A stretch of DNA of 64,000 nucleotides, from positions 62,001 through 126,000 of the forward strand of contig SKCR01033447.1 in NCBI GenBank assembly GCA_019454045.1. The letters run 5' to 3'. Below are positions 11,244 to 22,318 of this stretch, one piece after another. The notes beneath the pieces were generated by a model, which ran no database searches, had not been told where the DNA came from, and was given only the letters and a program-made list of their open reading frames with translations. The stretch's first letter is position 1; the number at the start of each line of letters is the position of its first letter. The position numbers were made by a program, and so were the translations under genes. This DNA is from Zanthoxylum bungeanum (Eukaryota; Streptophyta; Magnoliopsida; Sapindales; Rutaceae).

Positions 11244-11850
11244 TAGCGGTGACTGATATTGGTCCGCATACAACAGAGTGTATGAGATCTAATGTCTCTG
11301 TTGCACGCTGTCCTTTACCTTTGAAGGGTAATTTGGTCATTTTACCAAGTAAACAAGACTCACAAGTTCCATAAGGTTTATATTTGAAGGGTTTGAAATA
11401 CCCATCCTTATGTAGCTTAGTTAATCTTGTTTCATTGATATGACCTAAGCGACTGTGCCATAGAAGTGATTCATTGAGATTATTCGAGTTAACGTTGTAT
11501 ATATTAGATGTTGAACATTCTTTGTTAGTTTGTAAGACATAGGTACCATTATTCAAAATACCATCTCCATATTTTATTTCATTGAAATAAATAGAACATT
11601 CATTACAACTTATTAGGCATGAAAAGCCTTTATTACATAAATAAGAAATTGAAATAATGTTCTTTACTAGAGAAGGTACATAAACACAATCTTCTAAGTC
11701 TAAAACTAAACCATTTGGCAAAACTAATGAATAAGTCCCCACGCACAATGCAGCCAGTTTTGCTCCATTACCCATGCGTAAGTCAACCTACCCATGACGG
11801 AGTCTCCTACTGTTTCTCAGGCCCCGCACATTGTTACACAAGTGAGTCCT
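11244..11850 (-). pseudogene. Protease and GAG-pre-integrase of element B
   Basis: The frame from 11775 leftward gives the copia protease C-terminal half (MGNGAKLAALCVGTYSLVLP, VPSLVKNIISISYLCNKG) and then the HHCC finger (WHSRLGHIN, and CESCLLGK) and the first integrase residues (DLIHSVVCGPISV). The first catalytic Asp of integrase appears as Val in HSVVCGP. Just upstream, around 11830-11850 in the overlapping frame, the protease active site that should read DTGCGTH reads NIGCRTH, so protease is dead as well. A TAG lies shortly after it. The final residues of the apparent ORF (11221-11243) are K's LTR, not B. Confidence 0.85.
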
Positions 11851-12241
11851 ACAACCAATGTCGGTTCAGAGTTTTGAGAATATAGTTCAATCATATACAA
11901 CATACCTGAATCATTGGGCTTCTTGGCCTCTTGGGCTTCCCTAGCTTCCTTGGCTTTCAAGGATCTATAGTCTTTCTTCCAATGACTCTTCTTTCCACAA
12001 AAGAAACATTTCCTCTTTCCTTTTTTCTTCTCCACCTTACCATTGGGCTTTAGGTGATCTAGAGCCTTGGCCTTGGCCTTATTTTTCTTTGGGCCTCATG
12101 GCTTCAGGTCCGTACCCGTAAGCATAACGGACGTTTTAAGCTCTGATTCCAAGTCCTTCTCTGCTTGCTTTATCAGATTGTGTAATTCTGCTAAAGTAGC
12201 TTCTTTATCACACAGATAAACTGCATAATAAAGTTAGAGAA
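11851..12241 (-). pseudogene. Gag zinc knuckle of element B
   Basis: A Lys-rich stretch (KKKGKRKCFFCGKKSHWKKD) has the CX2CX4HX4C layout of a nucleocapsid zinc knuckle, with the last Cys changed to Tyr. It continues the gag of 12242-12736: between them a charged helix and a TGA (near 12097) can be read. The knuckle binds element RNA during packaging in intact relatives. Confidence 0.8.
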
Positions 12242-12736
12242 TTATTTTGGTAAGGACTGAAGAATTAGATCGTGACCTATCTCATGATCCATGATGAACC
12301 CGAGGTTGGCCAATTTTTCAATGTGGCCAATCATCTTAAGCACATGTCTACTAACCGATCCTTTCTTATACATTATTTGGAATAAGGCACATGACACTTG
12401 GAATCTCACGGTATGAACGGAAGTTGCATACAACTCCTTCAAGTGAAAGATGATGGTTTGAGCATCAATATCTTCGTGAGATTTCTGAAGTTCATCCGAC
12501 ATAGAGCCAAGCATTATGCAAACTGCTTGCTCATCATCATCGACGTGTTTCTTCCAAGCATCAAATGTATCTTGGTAAGCATCTTCTGCGGGTTCAGGGG
12601 GAAATGGTCTTTGAAGAACATAGAAAATCTGTTTTTGTCGTAAGATAATTTTAAGGTTTCTAAACCAGTCATTGTAGTTGTCCCCATTGAGCTTATGCTC
12701 ATCAAGGATGGAACGAAGTGATACTCTGTTTGCCAT
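12242..12736 (-). pseudogene. Gag (UBN2/copia type) of element B
   Basis: Starting at the Met of MANRVSLRSILDEHKLNGDN (12736), which fits the common start of Angela/Tork gag; the ORF reads 10 codons further upstream only by chance. Recognisable blocks are YNDWFRNLKIILRQ, EQAVCIMLGSMSDELQ, and a helical C-terminal part ending LILQSLPK. It forms the virus-like particle coat. It stops at a TAA at the 12242 end, beyond which gag-like sequence continues, so the full gag was longer. This is the longest gag-like frame in the window. Confidence 0.88.
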
Positions 12737-14089
12737 TTGAATGTTTGTGATTATTTTAACCCACATATTAAGAGAAAATGTTAAAATTAGGAATATGTTT
12801 TCATTAATATTTCATAATAACATTGGTTTTTAATATTATGAAGTTGCTCTCACTCAATTATTTTAAAATTTTAAGCAAATCATATCAACCCAAATATGAT
12901 GGATTTCTTGTGGGCAAGGATCCCATTATCATCATTTCATAACTCGGTCGTTATAAAATACAATAATTAGGTAGGTTCCCAACCAATTTATGATATAAAT
13001 CACAATTCCTTGATCATTGGGTTGGGCAATCAAACATGGCATAGCTTATGCTAGTCCTTGTGGACACCCAATCTTTGCCACTAAGTTATAAGACCACACC
13101 TAAGGGTTGCTGCGTCTTATGACTAAGAAAATTCAAACCATTATCAATAGTACGATTTAGGGACAAATTGGTATTGGTCAGTCTGGTAAAGCCTAGTCCT
13201 GCCAATATGGTTTAAGCCATTTGTGTCTATACTTTACAATGGGAGGCAAATTTTAGAGTTAAATTATTATTGAGGATTTTAGCAAGTCTAAGGGAATAAC
13301 TGTCAAATGGATTCCTCCATTGAAAATTCCCCAGAGGGAGGGTGGAGCGAACTCTCTTAAATACCATTACCTCTTAGGCTCTTATTGCCTTAGTGACAAG
13401 AATAAATAATAGATCCTCCAAATTAGTCCAACACTTTAAATATGCTTTAAGGTAAGCTTTCAGTAAATGATTATCTAGATATCTTCACAGCTTTTCCTTT
13501 TGACTATAAAAAGGTAGTGAGTTAAGGAAGACACCAAATCATTATCTAACTCTAGTAATACCTTTGGTTAAATTAACTTTAGTTTGGAAAGTTTTATTAA
13601 CCCCTTGGTCCCAACCCACTTGTATCTTTTATAATGTATTTTATTATAAACATTGATTTATATTTATTAGCCTTAAAGGTAATAAATCTCTAAGTTCATC
13701 ACAGAATAATTACTTAGCTAAAGGATAAGCAATACACTCTCTATTTCTTATAAAGTCTCTAGATGTTTGCACCTTAAAATAATCTTGCCAATTCTATTCA
13801 TACATAAAATCATCAAGCATATGAGTTTTAATATGTTGGAATTATTTTAGGCATTAAATAACTTTGATTAATATTTAATTATGATATTGCATTTTATTTT
13901 ATTCAAATTAATATTCACATTTTTATATGCAGACGCATGAACTTTAAATGCAATTTCACAATTCAAATATTAACCAAATCATGTAAAACTTGTGCCTAAA
14001 ATTAAATACAGGGTATTAGCTTTCCAATGAGCTTTTACACACTCAATTTCGAGTTCAAATGAGAGAAAACGAATCAAAATAAAAACAGC
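12737..14089 (-). other. Leader of element B (non-coding)
   Basis: No coding content is seen between PBS and gag. The segment at about 13275-13545 matches, in reverse complement, 35345-35560 of the gypsy leader (shared text includes CCACCCTCCCTCTGGGGA). Confidence 0.75.
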
Positions 14090-14101
14090 GCCCTGATACC
14101 A
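14090..14101 (-). promoter_or_regulatory. Primer-binding site of element B
   Basis: Reads TGGTATCAGGGC on the minus strand, one change from the usual TGGTATCAGAGC, one base away from the LTR end. Confidence 0.85.
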
Positions 14102-14102
14102 C

Positions 14103-15174
14103 TGTTGGAAAGCGGCCGCGAGTGTGCAGCGGAAAATTAAAATTATTATGCCGCTTTCCCTTTGCCCAAGACCCATTTGTTTTGATTATTCTACAAGCTT
14201 AGGCATGTTACTAAATATTCTAAGCATAAAACTCTTAAAACATGCAAAGAAAATAAACCTAAACATGTTAACTATCATAAGAACTCTTATTAAAATAAAG
14301 AAAGAAAAAGACTTACTTGAACCGAAGACTCCTCCAATCCTCCCTCCAATCTACAACCTTTTCTCGAACTCAGCAAGCTCTTCCACGTTTCAAAGAGATA
14401 CCCAAGTGTGTGGCCTCCAAAGATGCACACACCAAAGCCAAAACTCAACGGCAAGACTACGCCTCGAGTGCACGGGTATTTTTCCCTTGGTGCTAGCCTA
14501 GGCAAATACCTCAAGCACTGATCACACATATCAACCCGTGAACTGGAATACTACTCTTATAAGAAAATATTATCTGAGAGAGTGGCGATTCTCTGTTGTA
14601 TCTTTACAAACTTCATGTGTTTCAACAAATGACCCAATCATACCCTTATGACCGGATCTTTTGAACCGAGGAAGGAGAATGTCAAAGTTATTTGATCTAC
14701 ACATATAATTGTAAAGACCTCAAGTTTAAGGACTAGCCATATAATCGATACATGAAAGTTCTCATAGACACATGGGATAAACATTCCATATGAAAACTTT
14801 CGGCGGTCAGTTCGATGGACACAAGCAACTCATGCATCAATGTGATACACCAAGCGGACGGATCTCCGCTAATAGCCTATGAGATCGGCTACCCCACTTA
14901 ATGGCAGATCATATCATCATGCTAGTCTCTCCGCTTTGTGAACGCCCAGATTATTCACAAAACTATGACTATGAACATTTAATAGTAATGATTCTCATAA
15001 GGTGTGGAAGCCATTGTCTTATTACTCCAAGGGCTTTATTACAGTGTTTATGATGCATATAAGTTATGTAAGACACGTATAATAAAGATTTCTATTTTAT
15101 TAATTAATGAAAATATTACAAATACATGTACATATAACCCATCCATAAGTTGGATATAGGGCATATCCCTAACA
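14103..15174 (-). repeat. 5' LTR of element B (1072 bp)
   Basis: On the minus strand it runs from TGTTAGGGATATGCCC (15174) to GCTTTCCAACA (14103) and abuts the PBS. The outer flank TTTCG (15175-15179) would be one target duplication; its partner is not in the window. Confidence 0.88.
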
Positions 15175-15738
15175 TTTCGGACTTAGGGGTCCACTTACTG
15201 GATCTAGGAATTGGATATGATTCAATTGATCTTAGAGATCTACCTAGTTAAGTTTCGTACAACTTGTTGGCCAAAGTCAAGGTTGTGTGTTATTTAACGG
15301 GATCCTAACCTACTAGGAACTAGATTTCCCGAGCACTCCATAGAGGGTTAGAGGCTCGTTGAAAAATAGTGGGAGGTAATTATTAAATTTGCAATTTCCT
15401 TTAAATACTTGCCAATAAGCACTCATTTCATTTTTCGTCATTAATTATTTATAAATATATTAGTTGGACTAATATTCAATTGTTGTTTTAATTGAACAGT
15501 TGGACTGTATTCAAACTACTTCATTTATAGTTGGTTATATAATTTGATTATAGTAATCAATACATTTAAATTTAACCGATCATTTATAGTTGGTTATATA
15601 GTTAGACTATAGTAATCATTACATTTGATTGTACTCGAAATCGTTGATTGGATAGTTGGACTATAGCAATCATTATAACTGGAAAGATTAGCTTCAAATG
15701 ACATAATCTTAGGTGAAAATGTCTTTTACGGCTTTAAT

Positions 15739-16330
15739 TTTCATATTGGGAAATGAATATCAGGATAGTCCTGGGAGTTGAGAAGTTAATCTATTTGATA
15801 GAGCGACCACTCGAGCCTAAGCCCGGAGTTCAGCAAATAGTAGAGGATGAGCTTCGGAAGACTCATCGTGATGATAACTTTAGTGCTCAATCTGTTATGC
15901 TTGCCGTAATGAATCCTTAATTTCTTCGTCAGAACCAAGGATTATATCCTTATACCATGATGTTGAAATTAAAGGATCTTCACAGATCTAATCTTAGATC
16001 TTAGAAGTACTAATTGCAAAAGAAAACTCTTGGAGAGTTAATGGCTATGCTCAAGGAGACACAGCCAAAGCTTACAAAAGGCAAGAAGCGCAGGACGCAT
16101 CTTACTTCTACATCCCAAAAGGTCAAGGCTTGGCCGAAGGCTTCTAGGGATGTGAAAAAAGGGGAAAAAGCAAAATAATCAGTCTTCTGGGAAGACAAAT
16201 GACATATCCCAAAAAGTCTGACAAAGCTTTGGCAAATGAGGTCACTGGAAGCGTGAATGTCGTATGGACAAGGCAGACACGAAGGAAGTGAAGACGGGGC
16301 AAGGCTTCGGCTTCATATATGTTTGTTATA
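15739..16330 (+). pseudogene. Gag of element H
   Basis: The best preserved family X gag. One frame reads YWEMNIRIVLGVEKLIYLIE, then RPLEPKPG and VMLAVMNP, followed by a TAA near 15917 and FLRQNQGLYPYTMMLKLKD. Further on come LGELMAMLKE and a Lys-rich block. A zinc-knuckle remnant GHWKREC is read near 16235-16255, although its first two Cys are lost in a frameshifted stretch. Gag would coat the particle and bind RNA. Several stops and shifts make it non-functional. Confidence 0.78.
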
Positions 16331-16349
16331 AACATGTCCACTACTAGTT

Positions 16350-16740
16350 TTAAAGTTGGATTTTTTTGATACTGGATGTGGTACATAAACATATATACTG
16401 ATGTGCGGAATCTGCTGATTAGTAGGAGACTAGCTTCATATGAGATCGACCTGCGAGTCGGAAACATGACATGAGTCGTTGTTTTGGCCGTAGAAACCTA
16501 AGTTTTGAAACTACCATTTGGGCATGTATTTAAATTAGGAGACTGTTATAATTTATCTAGTTTGACTAGGAACATTATATCTGTATCTAGTTTAACCCGT
16601 TGCGGGAATACCTTTATATTCTAGAACACTAAGTGTTTTATTTATAAAGATGATATTGAGATAAGCACATTAGATGTGAATAACAGCATTTATATTTAGA
16701 ATATGAATGAATCTCAAACATATAATATGACAAACAAAAG
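16350..16740 (+). pseudogene. Protease remnant of element H
   Basis: DTGCGT can be read at about 16368-16386 and is followed at once by TAA. The later text LLISRRLASYEIDLRVGN corresponds to the protease/linker part of copia pol. Further frameshifts follow. In intact relatives this aspartic protease cuts the polyprotein. Confidence 0.7.
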
Positions 16741-17532
16741 CTCAAACTAAATAAATCTGTTGAGACTTAAAAGTGGCATTGTTGTCTGGGACGTATAAAC
16801 AAGACTCGTATATCCACACTTTCGAAGAGTGGATACTACGACGAATTTGACTCTAATTCAAATGATGTGTACGAATCTAGTTTTTTAGGCAAAATGCCTA
16901 AAACACCTTTTACTTGGTAAAAGTGCAAGTGCCACAGATCTGTTAGCCCTCATTCATAGTGACGTAAGTGGGCCCATGTCTAGCTAGGCTAGAGGTGGAT
17001 ATGAATACTCCGTAACCTTTACGAATGTGGAATCGCGTTACGGTTATGTGATCTTATGAAACACAAGTCAGAAACTTTTGAGTAATTCAAAGAGTTTCGA
17101 CACGAAGTAAGAAAACAGACCGGTAAAAGTATTAAAAACATTACAGTCGGACCATATTGTAAAATCCTTAAACATATGAGTTTCAAGATTACTTGAAAGA
17201 GTATGGTATTCTTTCACAGTGGACTCCTCCTGGATACCTCAATTTAACGGTGTGTTCGAACAGAGAAACCGAAATTTTTTAAACATGGTAAGGTTAATGA
17301 TGAGTCACTTTGAGCTACCAATTTCCTTATGAGGATACACTTTAAACACTGCAATACTTATTTTGAATAAGGTTCCATGAAAATCTGTTAGACAGACTTC
17401 ATTTAAATATGAACAGGAAAGAATCGGGTTCTCATTCCTGAAGATTTGGTGATGCTAGGCATGTAAAATGTTTGGATGGTACCAAACCAGAACCCAAATC
17501 GGATAAGTGCCAGATTTGTAGGTTGTCCTAGG
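16741..17532 (+). pseudogene. GAG-pre-integrase and integrase of element H
   Basis: Matches 1-790 of element A throughout: the zinc-finger part at 16770-16890, HSDVSGPM near 16953-16976 and the integrase core to GTKPEPKSD near 17480-17500. It is broken by numerous single-base indels and stops. It ends at CCTAGG (17532), where the gypsy LTR starts with TGTAGGCAC. Confidence 0.82.
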
Positions 17533-17805
17533 TGTAGGCACTGTATTTTTGCACATAAGTCACTATGATGAGTCTCATTTAGAGGCACTGCCTTTTAAGT
17601 CGCGGAAGTCGCGGGAAACGGACGTCGGAAGGGAAAAGTCAGAAATCGGTAATTTGTTAGATTTTATTCGTTTTTTTATGCTTCAGTTTTTGATTGTTGG
17701 ACTTTCATTTTAAAACACACATGTAGCCCACATCACTAAGACACACACCAAGCCCATCTCACCCAAGCCCAATTAAAAATAATTAAAATATTTAAAATAC
17801 ATGTC

Positions 17806-17905
17806 ACAAATTAAATTAAATTAAATTAAAACAAATTAATTTAAATTAAATTAAATTAAAAAAATTAAATTAAATTAAAATCTAATTAAATTAAATAAAT
17901 CAATC
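17806..17905. repeat. (TTAAA)n low-complexity tract
   Basis: Irregular AAATT/TTAAA repeats over about 100 bp. Confidence 0.9.
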
Positions 17906-18020
17906 ACCTAATTTAAAGAAATTCCGCACCAAAATATAAATATTCTTGCCTAAAATAATCAAATTAAACACATCCTATTTTAATTGATTTATTTCCAAAC
18001 ATAAAAACCATCCACAAAGA

Positions 18021-18405
18021 AAACCCTAAAGACCACTATAAAAATAACACAAAAGCCACAAAACCATGGCTCAGACTCACGGCAGCAAAAAAAAAAAACA
18101 CAAACAGAAAAAAAAAAAACCCTAATTCCACCTTGCGTCTGCTCCTCATTTCACTCAACCTCTCAAAAAGCCACACAGCACACACTCAACTTCACAGCCC
18201 CACCTCACCTCCTAAGCTCACAAACACACGACACTCAGCACCCTCACTCACTGCCCTTATTCACACAATAAATGAGCCCTCTCCATACCCCTAACTCGGC
18301 AAAAGAAAAAAAACCCTAGAGGCCTTCTCCTCACGCAGACCTTCATCTCTCTCCCTCGGCAATAACAAAACTCCCCTAACTCGGCCAAACAAACAAAAAC
18401 CCTAG
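18021..18405 (+). promoter_or_regulatory. Putative LTR promoter: TATA box with telo-box-like motifs
   Basis: TATAAAAAT at 18037-18045 lies beside AAACCCTAA (18021-18029). Similar AAACCCTA words recur near 18117, 18311 and 18397, with C-rich, purine-poor sequence between. Such words occur in plant promoters and leaders. Function is inferred only. Confidence 0.4.
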
Positions 18406-19280
18406 CATCCACTCTCGGCTCTCTCTTCCACCTTCGTAGCACTGACTCACACATCTCAGAAAACTCACAGGCCACGCATGAACAATCAAAGAAAATAACA
18501 TTTCACGACATGGAATAAACCTCACGCCAAGCAACAACCCTTCACAACTCATCCATGCGCCCTTCCAACGTCCATGCACTCACGTCCACGCACTGATTAA
18601 CCCTAAAACACACAGCTCACGCACACGAGAGACACATACGCCCTTCACAGATCAACCACGCAACTACCTCACATAACCAAATAACCCTTCATCAGTCGTG
18701 AACCCTCCAACAAACTAAACCCAGCCTGCCTTCGCACAAACTGCCCAAATTACACCTTAAAACTGTCCTGAAACCCTTCCAAAACAGCCAGTAAAATTGT
18801 CCAAAACTGCACGACCAAACTGCCCAAATCAGTCCAGAATTCACCCCGAAATAGTGAGAAAAACTACAGTCCAAAACAGCGGTAAATAAGAAAATTAACG
18901 GAGCAACAACCCTTCCGACGGCCTTGTAACGCGCTTTCGAGAGACGACAAAAGAGGTTAGACCTGATGGCACTTTTCGTATTTATTTTCATTCATCTTTT
19001 AATTATTTTATTTATTTTTTTCATATGAGAGTCGTTTGTGGATGCATGTTGTGGCTTTGAATGGATGGGAAAATGTGTCGTCTCTTGTGGTATATAGGAT
19101 GGAAACCCAGACATAAATTCAGTAGCCGAATCCGAATGGATGGTAGTGCGGTCTATGCTTGGGAGATAACTACACGTACCACTTGAGTAAACGACAATAT
19201 TTTGCTTTATTTTATCTTGGATTTATTATTCACAATTTATATACCGCTATTTAATTTCCGTATGTTATTTGCTTTTATAA

Positions 19281-20056
19281 TGATGATATAGTGCGTATGG
19301 GCTTAGTATGCTGGTCTAAAGATCCTCTATTTGAGAGAAGAAAAGTCTAAAAGACTACCTTTACGACAGTACTTTACCGCGCCAGACGAAGTATGTTCGA
19401 TTGAATGCGAGATACGTTTAATCGGGCATGCTAAGTCCCATATCCTTGGCTTGTTTATTTTTATGCATTGTGATTTGATGCGCATGGGCTTAGTATGTTG
19501 GTCTAAAGGTCCTCTATTTGAGGGAAGAAAAGTCTAAAAGACTACCTTTATGACAGTACTTTACCGTGCCTTTTAATATTCCGCCATTTATTTTCTGCAA
19601 TTATCTATTTATGTGTTGATGATATATTGCACATGGGCTTAGTATGTTGGTCTAAAGGTCCTTTATTTGGGAGAAGGAAAAGTCTAAAAGACTACCTTTA
19701 CGACAGTACTTTACCGCACCAGATGAAGTATGTTTGGTTGAATGTGAGATACGTTTAATCGGGCATGCGAAGTCCCATATCCTTGTCTTGTTCATTTTTA
19801 TGCATTGTAATGTTATGAGCATGGGCTTATCAAGTTGGATTAAAGGTCCTCCATTTCGAGGGATCAAAAGCCTGAGGGCTACCTTTGCCCCGATATTTTA
19901 CCGCGCCTTTTATTATTCTGTTATTTGCTTACTGTATGCCATCTCCTTGCTTAATCATGCATCATAATGTAACGCGCATGGGCTTATTACGTTGGCCTAA
20001 AAGTTCTCTATTTGAGGAAGAAAAACCTAAAAGGCTACCTTTAACCACGATACTTC
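19281..20056 (+). repeat. Tandem repeat, about 155-190 bp unit, five copies of two alternating types
   Basis: Each unit has GCGCATGGGCTTAGTATG-like text, TCTAAAGGTCCTC and ACTACCTTTACGACAGTAC. Units start near 19283, 19474, 19631, 19813 and 19971. Units 1 and 3 continue with a GAAGTATG/GATACGTTTAATCGGGCAT tail, units 2 and 4 with TTTTATTATTC-like text, so two tail types alternate. Unit 5 is interrupted by element G and its tail resumes at 34368. Confidence 0.85.
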
Positions 20057-20235
20057 TGTTGGAGTTTACTAAGGACCCAAGGATCAATAAACAAGCATGA
20101 TTTAAGTGCGAATACAAGTCGAGGAAGTTACGGAATACTATATCGAGCGGTTGAGCGATGCGGTACCGAGCAAAACTCATTTTCTGCCCATATGGACTGC
20201 TCGGCAGTAAGCAAAATTTTGTCCTCAATTTTGCC
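20057..20235 (-). repeat. Stub of the 3' LTR of element G
   Basis: Matches the first 69 bp at 22250 and then 32334-32440 of G's own 5' LTR, then switches near 20235 to leader sequence (TACTCGGGAAAC). It is the outer (U5) end of the LTR, with the deletion removing the rest. Confidence 0.85.
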
Positions 20236-20239
20236 CGAC

Positions 20240-22248
20240 TGTCGGGTACTCGGGAAACAATATTTCCTAGTGGGCTAGGATCCCATTAAATATCACACAA
20301 TCTTGACTGTGGCCAACAAATTGTATGATAATTAACTAGGTAGATCTCTAAGATCGATTGGATCCAATCCAATTCCTAGATCCGGTAGGGGGACATCCAA
20401 GTCCGAAATATATATCTTATATATGCCAATACATCCAATGTATTACCTAACCTTTTTCGTCTGAATCAACTAAGCCTTGGCTTTGGCACAATAAACTTAG
20501 TGATCCCAGTTAAGCGCGACCCATTAACCATGGAAAGCTTCGTAATTAATGTCGATGGATAAGAAGTGGTCTTGACTTTGGCCAACAAACCACAACTTGG
20601 ACAAGACACCAATATGGAACAAAGCTCTCATGATTCAAACACATCCTCGACAGACAAAGGCCTTGACTTTGGCCAAGAAGCCAATGCCAGTCTCGGATCT
20701 TGAGTAAGAATCACTCAATGGAAGGAAAGACGCTTAATATTTTGCGAGGGTTTTTCGCGTGCAAATTGGCAACCAATTTATTATCTTTGTTAAGGTCTCA
20801 TCATCAACACCCTTAAACATGCATTCTAAACACATAATAAAGCGTATATGAATAAATAATAATGATATGCGGATGGATATTTTACACTTTGATCCTAGAT
20901 CAAATCTCTTCATTTCTCTCTCCCGCTTACACATGTATCACTTCTACCGGTTACACTACACTTCTAAAGAAACCTCATTTACATTGAGAGGAATAGGTGA
21001 GAAGAGAATACAAAGAATATGGAGGTATAAGGCTGGACTCGCAGGTCTAATTAATAAATCAAATTTATTACAACAATTCTAAAATTACCCCACCCTTCTA
21101 ATATCCATCCGATATATTATTCATGCATCGCAACCATGTATTCACACAAGCATGTTATCAATCAATCTAATCAAATTAAGTAATCTGATAATTAATGACC
21201 ATCTAATGTTCAAACAACGATTTGATTTTGTTCGAGTCAAACTCATTTTGCGAATAAGTACTCAAAGTACATATTCTCGAATTAAATTAAACTACATAAT
21301 TAAATCCAATTCAATTTGTATTTAATACTAATTCGCTATTTAATTCCAAATTAAATACTACACTTCATCAACAAACCTTTACGACTTAAATTTCAAATTT
21401 AATCGTTACGGGTCTCAAAGCCCGGTTAACATCCAACGTCAATTCAATTAAAGTCTAATGGGCTTTCAATTAATTTCTCAAGGCGTGAACTTTTGGTCAA
21501 CTCGGGTCAAACCGATAACCAAAGTCCAATCAAGGAGTTCCCCATAAGCCTAGAAATCAATTTAGGCCCATTAGGCCCAATTAAACTATTAAAGGTCCAT
21601 TAGTCGAATTTGGGCTTTATGGAGGCAGTTTTGGGCCTAATTGGATCCAACCAATTTTGCCTAAACCCAACTTTGTACAACAAAGCTCAATAAGCCCATT
21701 TACAACATAACAAGCCCAAATCCAATTTTAAGGCCCAATTAATTAAATATAAAAAATCTAATTTTACATTTAATTAACCTAAAGTGTATATCATGATTAA
21801 TCACCCAAATTTACATTTCTAAAACATCAATTTATACAATTAATCATGCTCATTTCCATCATCACATGTCCAACACATTTTGATTAAAATCAAACCCATT
21901 TCATGCTTCTTTTATGTCTCGGTAATATTGGGGATTTTATGTCCGATTCGAATTCAATCCAATTAATTCTACAATCGACATTAAATCATCAACCCAAATG
22001 ATTTCCAACACATCCAATGATCAAAAATCAAAATTCCAAGACAATAAAATAGGGCATTACATTCGGCCAAGCCATATGTTTTGGGAAATTTTGTTCCAAA
22101 CAATTTTTAATCAAATTGATCCAATCAATCATCAATTAAAACACATTTAAGCATACTAATTCATCCAATTTCATTATACATGCTCAAAATCAAGTTTACC
22201 AAATTTTAAGCCCTAAACTTTTCATGCTTTTCCTTACTCATGATACCA
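20240..22248 (-). other. Leader and primer-binding site of element G
   Basis: About 2 kb that follows the leaders of E, F and I, including CTTGACTTTGGCC-type motifs (several between 20300 and 20690) and palindromes such as ACGACTTAAATTT/AAATTTAATCGT. No ORF is recognisable. The PBS, TGGTATCATGAG on the minus strand, lies at 22237-22248. Confidence 0.85.
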
Positions 22249-22249
22249 T

Positions 22250-22318
22250 TGTTGGAGTTTACTAAGGTCCCAAAGATTAATAAACAAGCATGATTTAAGT
22301 ACGAATACAAGTCGAGGA
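22250..22318 (-). repeat. 5' LTR of element G, left piece
   Basis: Starts TGTTGGAGTTTACTAAGG, next to the PBS; cut after 69 bp by F at its GAGGA target site. It continues at 32334. Confidence 0.92.

Larger units (their letters stand above)
11244..15174 (-). mobile_element. Element B, a second Ty1/copia (Angela/Tork-like), cut by K
   Basis: A minus-strand element with its own 5' LTR (14103-15174), PBS, leader, gag, zinc knuckle, protease and the beginning of integrase. The gag start, the zinc knuckle and the pre-integrase finger resemble family X in order and style, but the LTR (TGTTAGGGATATGCCC start, 1072 bp) is different. The remainder of pol and the 3' LTR are missing: K's LTR begins where integrase breaks off. 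B sits in the leader of element H, whose sequence resumes at 15175. Confidence 0.85.
15175..17532 (+). mobile_element. Element H (family X), left part: leader end, gag, protease, integrase
   Basis: Begins in the middle of the family X leader (position equivalent to about 57299 of E), cut on the left by B and on the right by the gypsy LTR at 17533. Its RT/RNase H end probably survives at 36289-37013, beyond the gypsy insertion and a deletion. The leader part includes the GGCCAAAGTCAAG motif at 15272 and the imperfect TTGGTTATATA-type repeats at 15528-15680. Confidence 0.8.
17533..20056 (+). mobile_element. Left part of a long gypsy-type LTR (Tat-like), inserted in element H
   Basis: A sequence unlike family X starts with TGTAGGCACTG exactly where H's integrase is cut, and continues, across insertion G, at 34368-35117. 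Behind its end lie TGGCGACTCC and a gag-like ORF, which suggests this is the 5' LTR (about 3.3 kb without G) of a Ty3/gypsy element of Tat type. It contains a (TTAAA)-rich tract, a promoter-like block and tandem repeats. There is no coding content. The family name is a guess from the long repeat-bearing LTR and the PBS-like motif. Confidence 0.5.

Noticed and set aside
14124..14529. Two overlapping ORFs (125 and 79 codons) in the LTR of element B
   Set aside because: Both lie in the LTR on opposite strands, without a recognisable domain.
18257..18991. Cys/Arg-rich minus-strand ORFs in the gypsy LTR
   Set aside because: Several overlapping short frames in a C-rich stretch; no start context, domain or homologous block seen.
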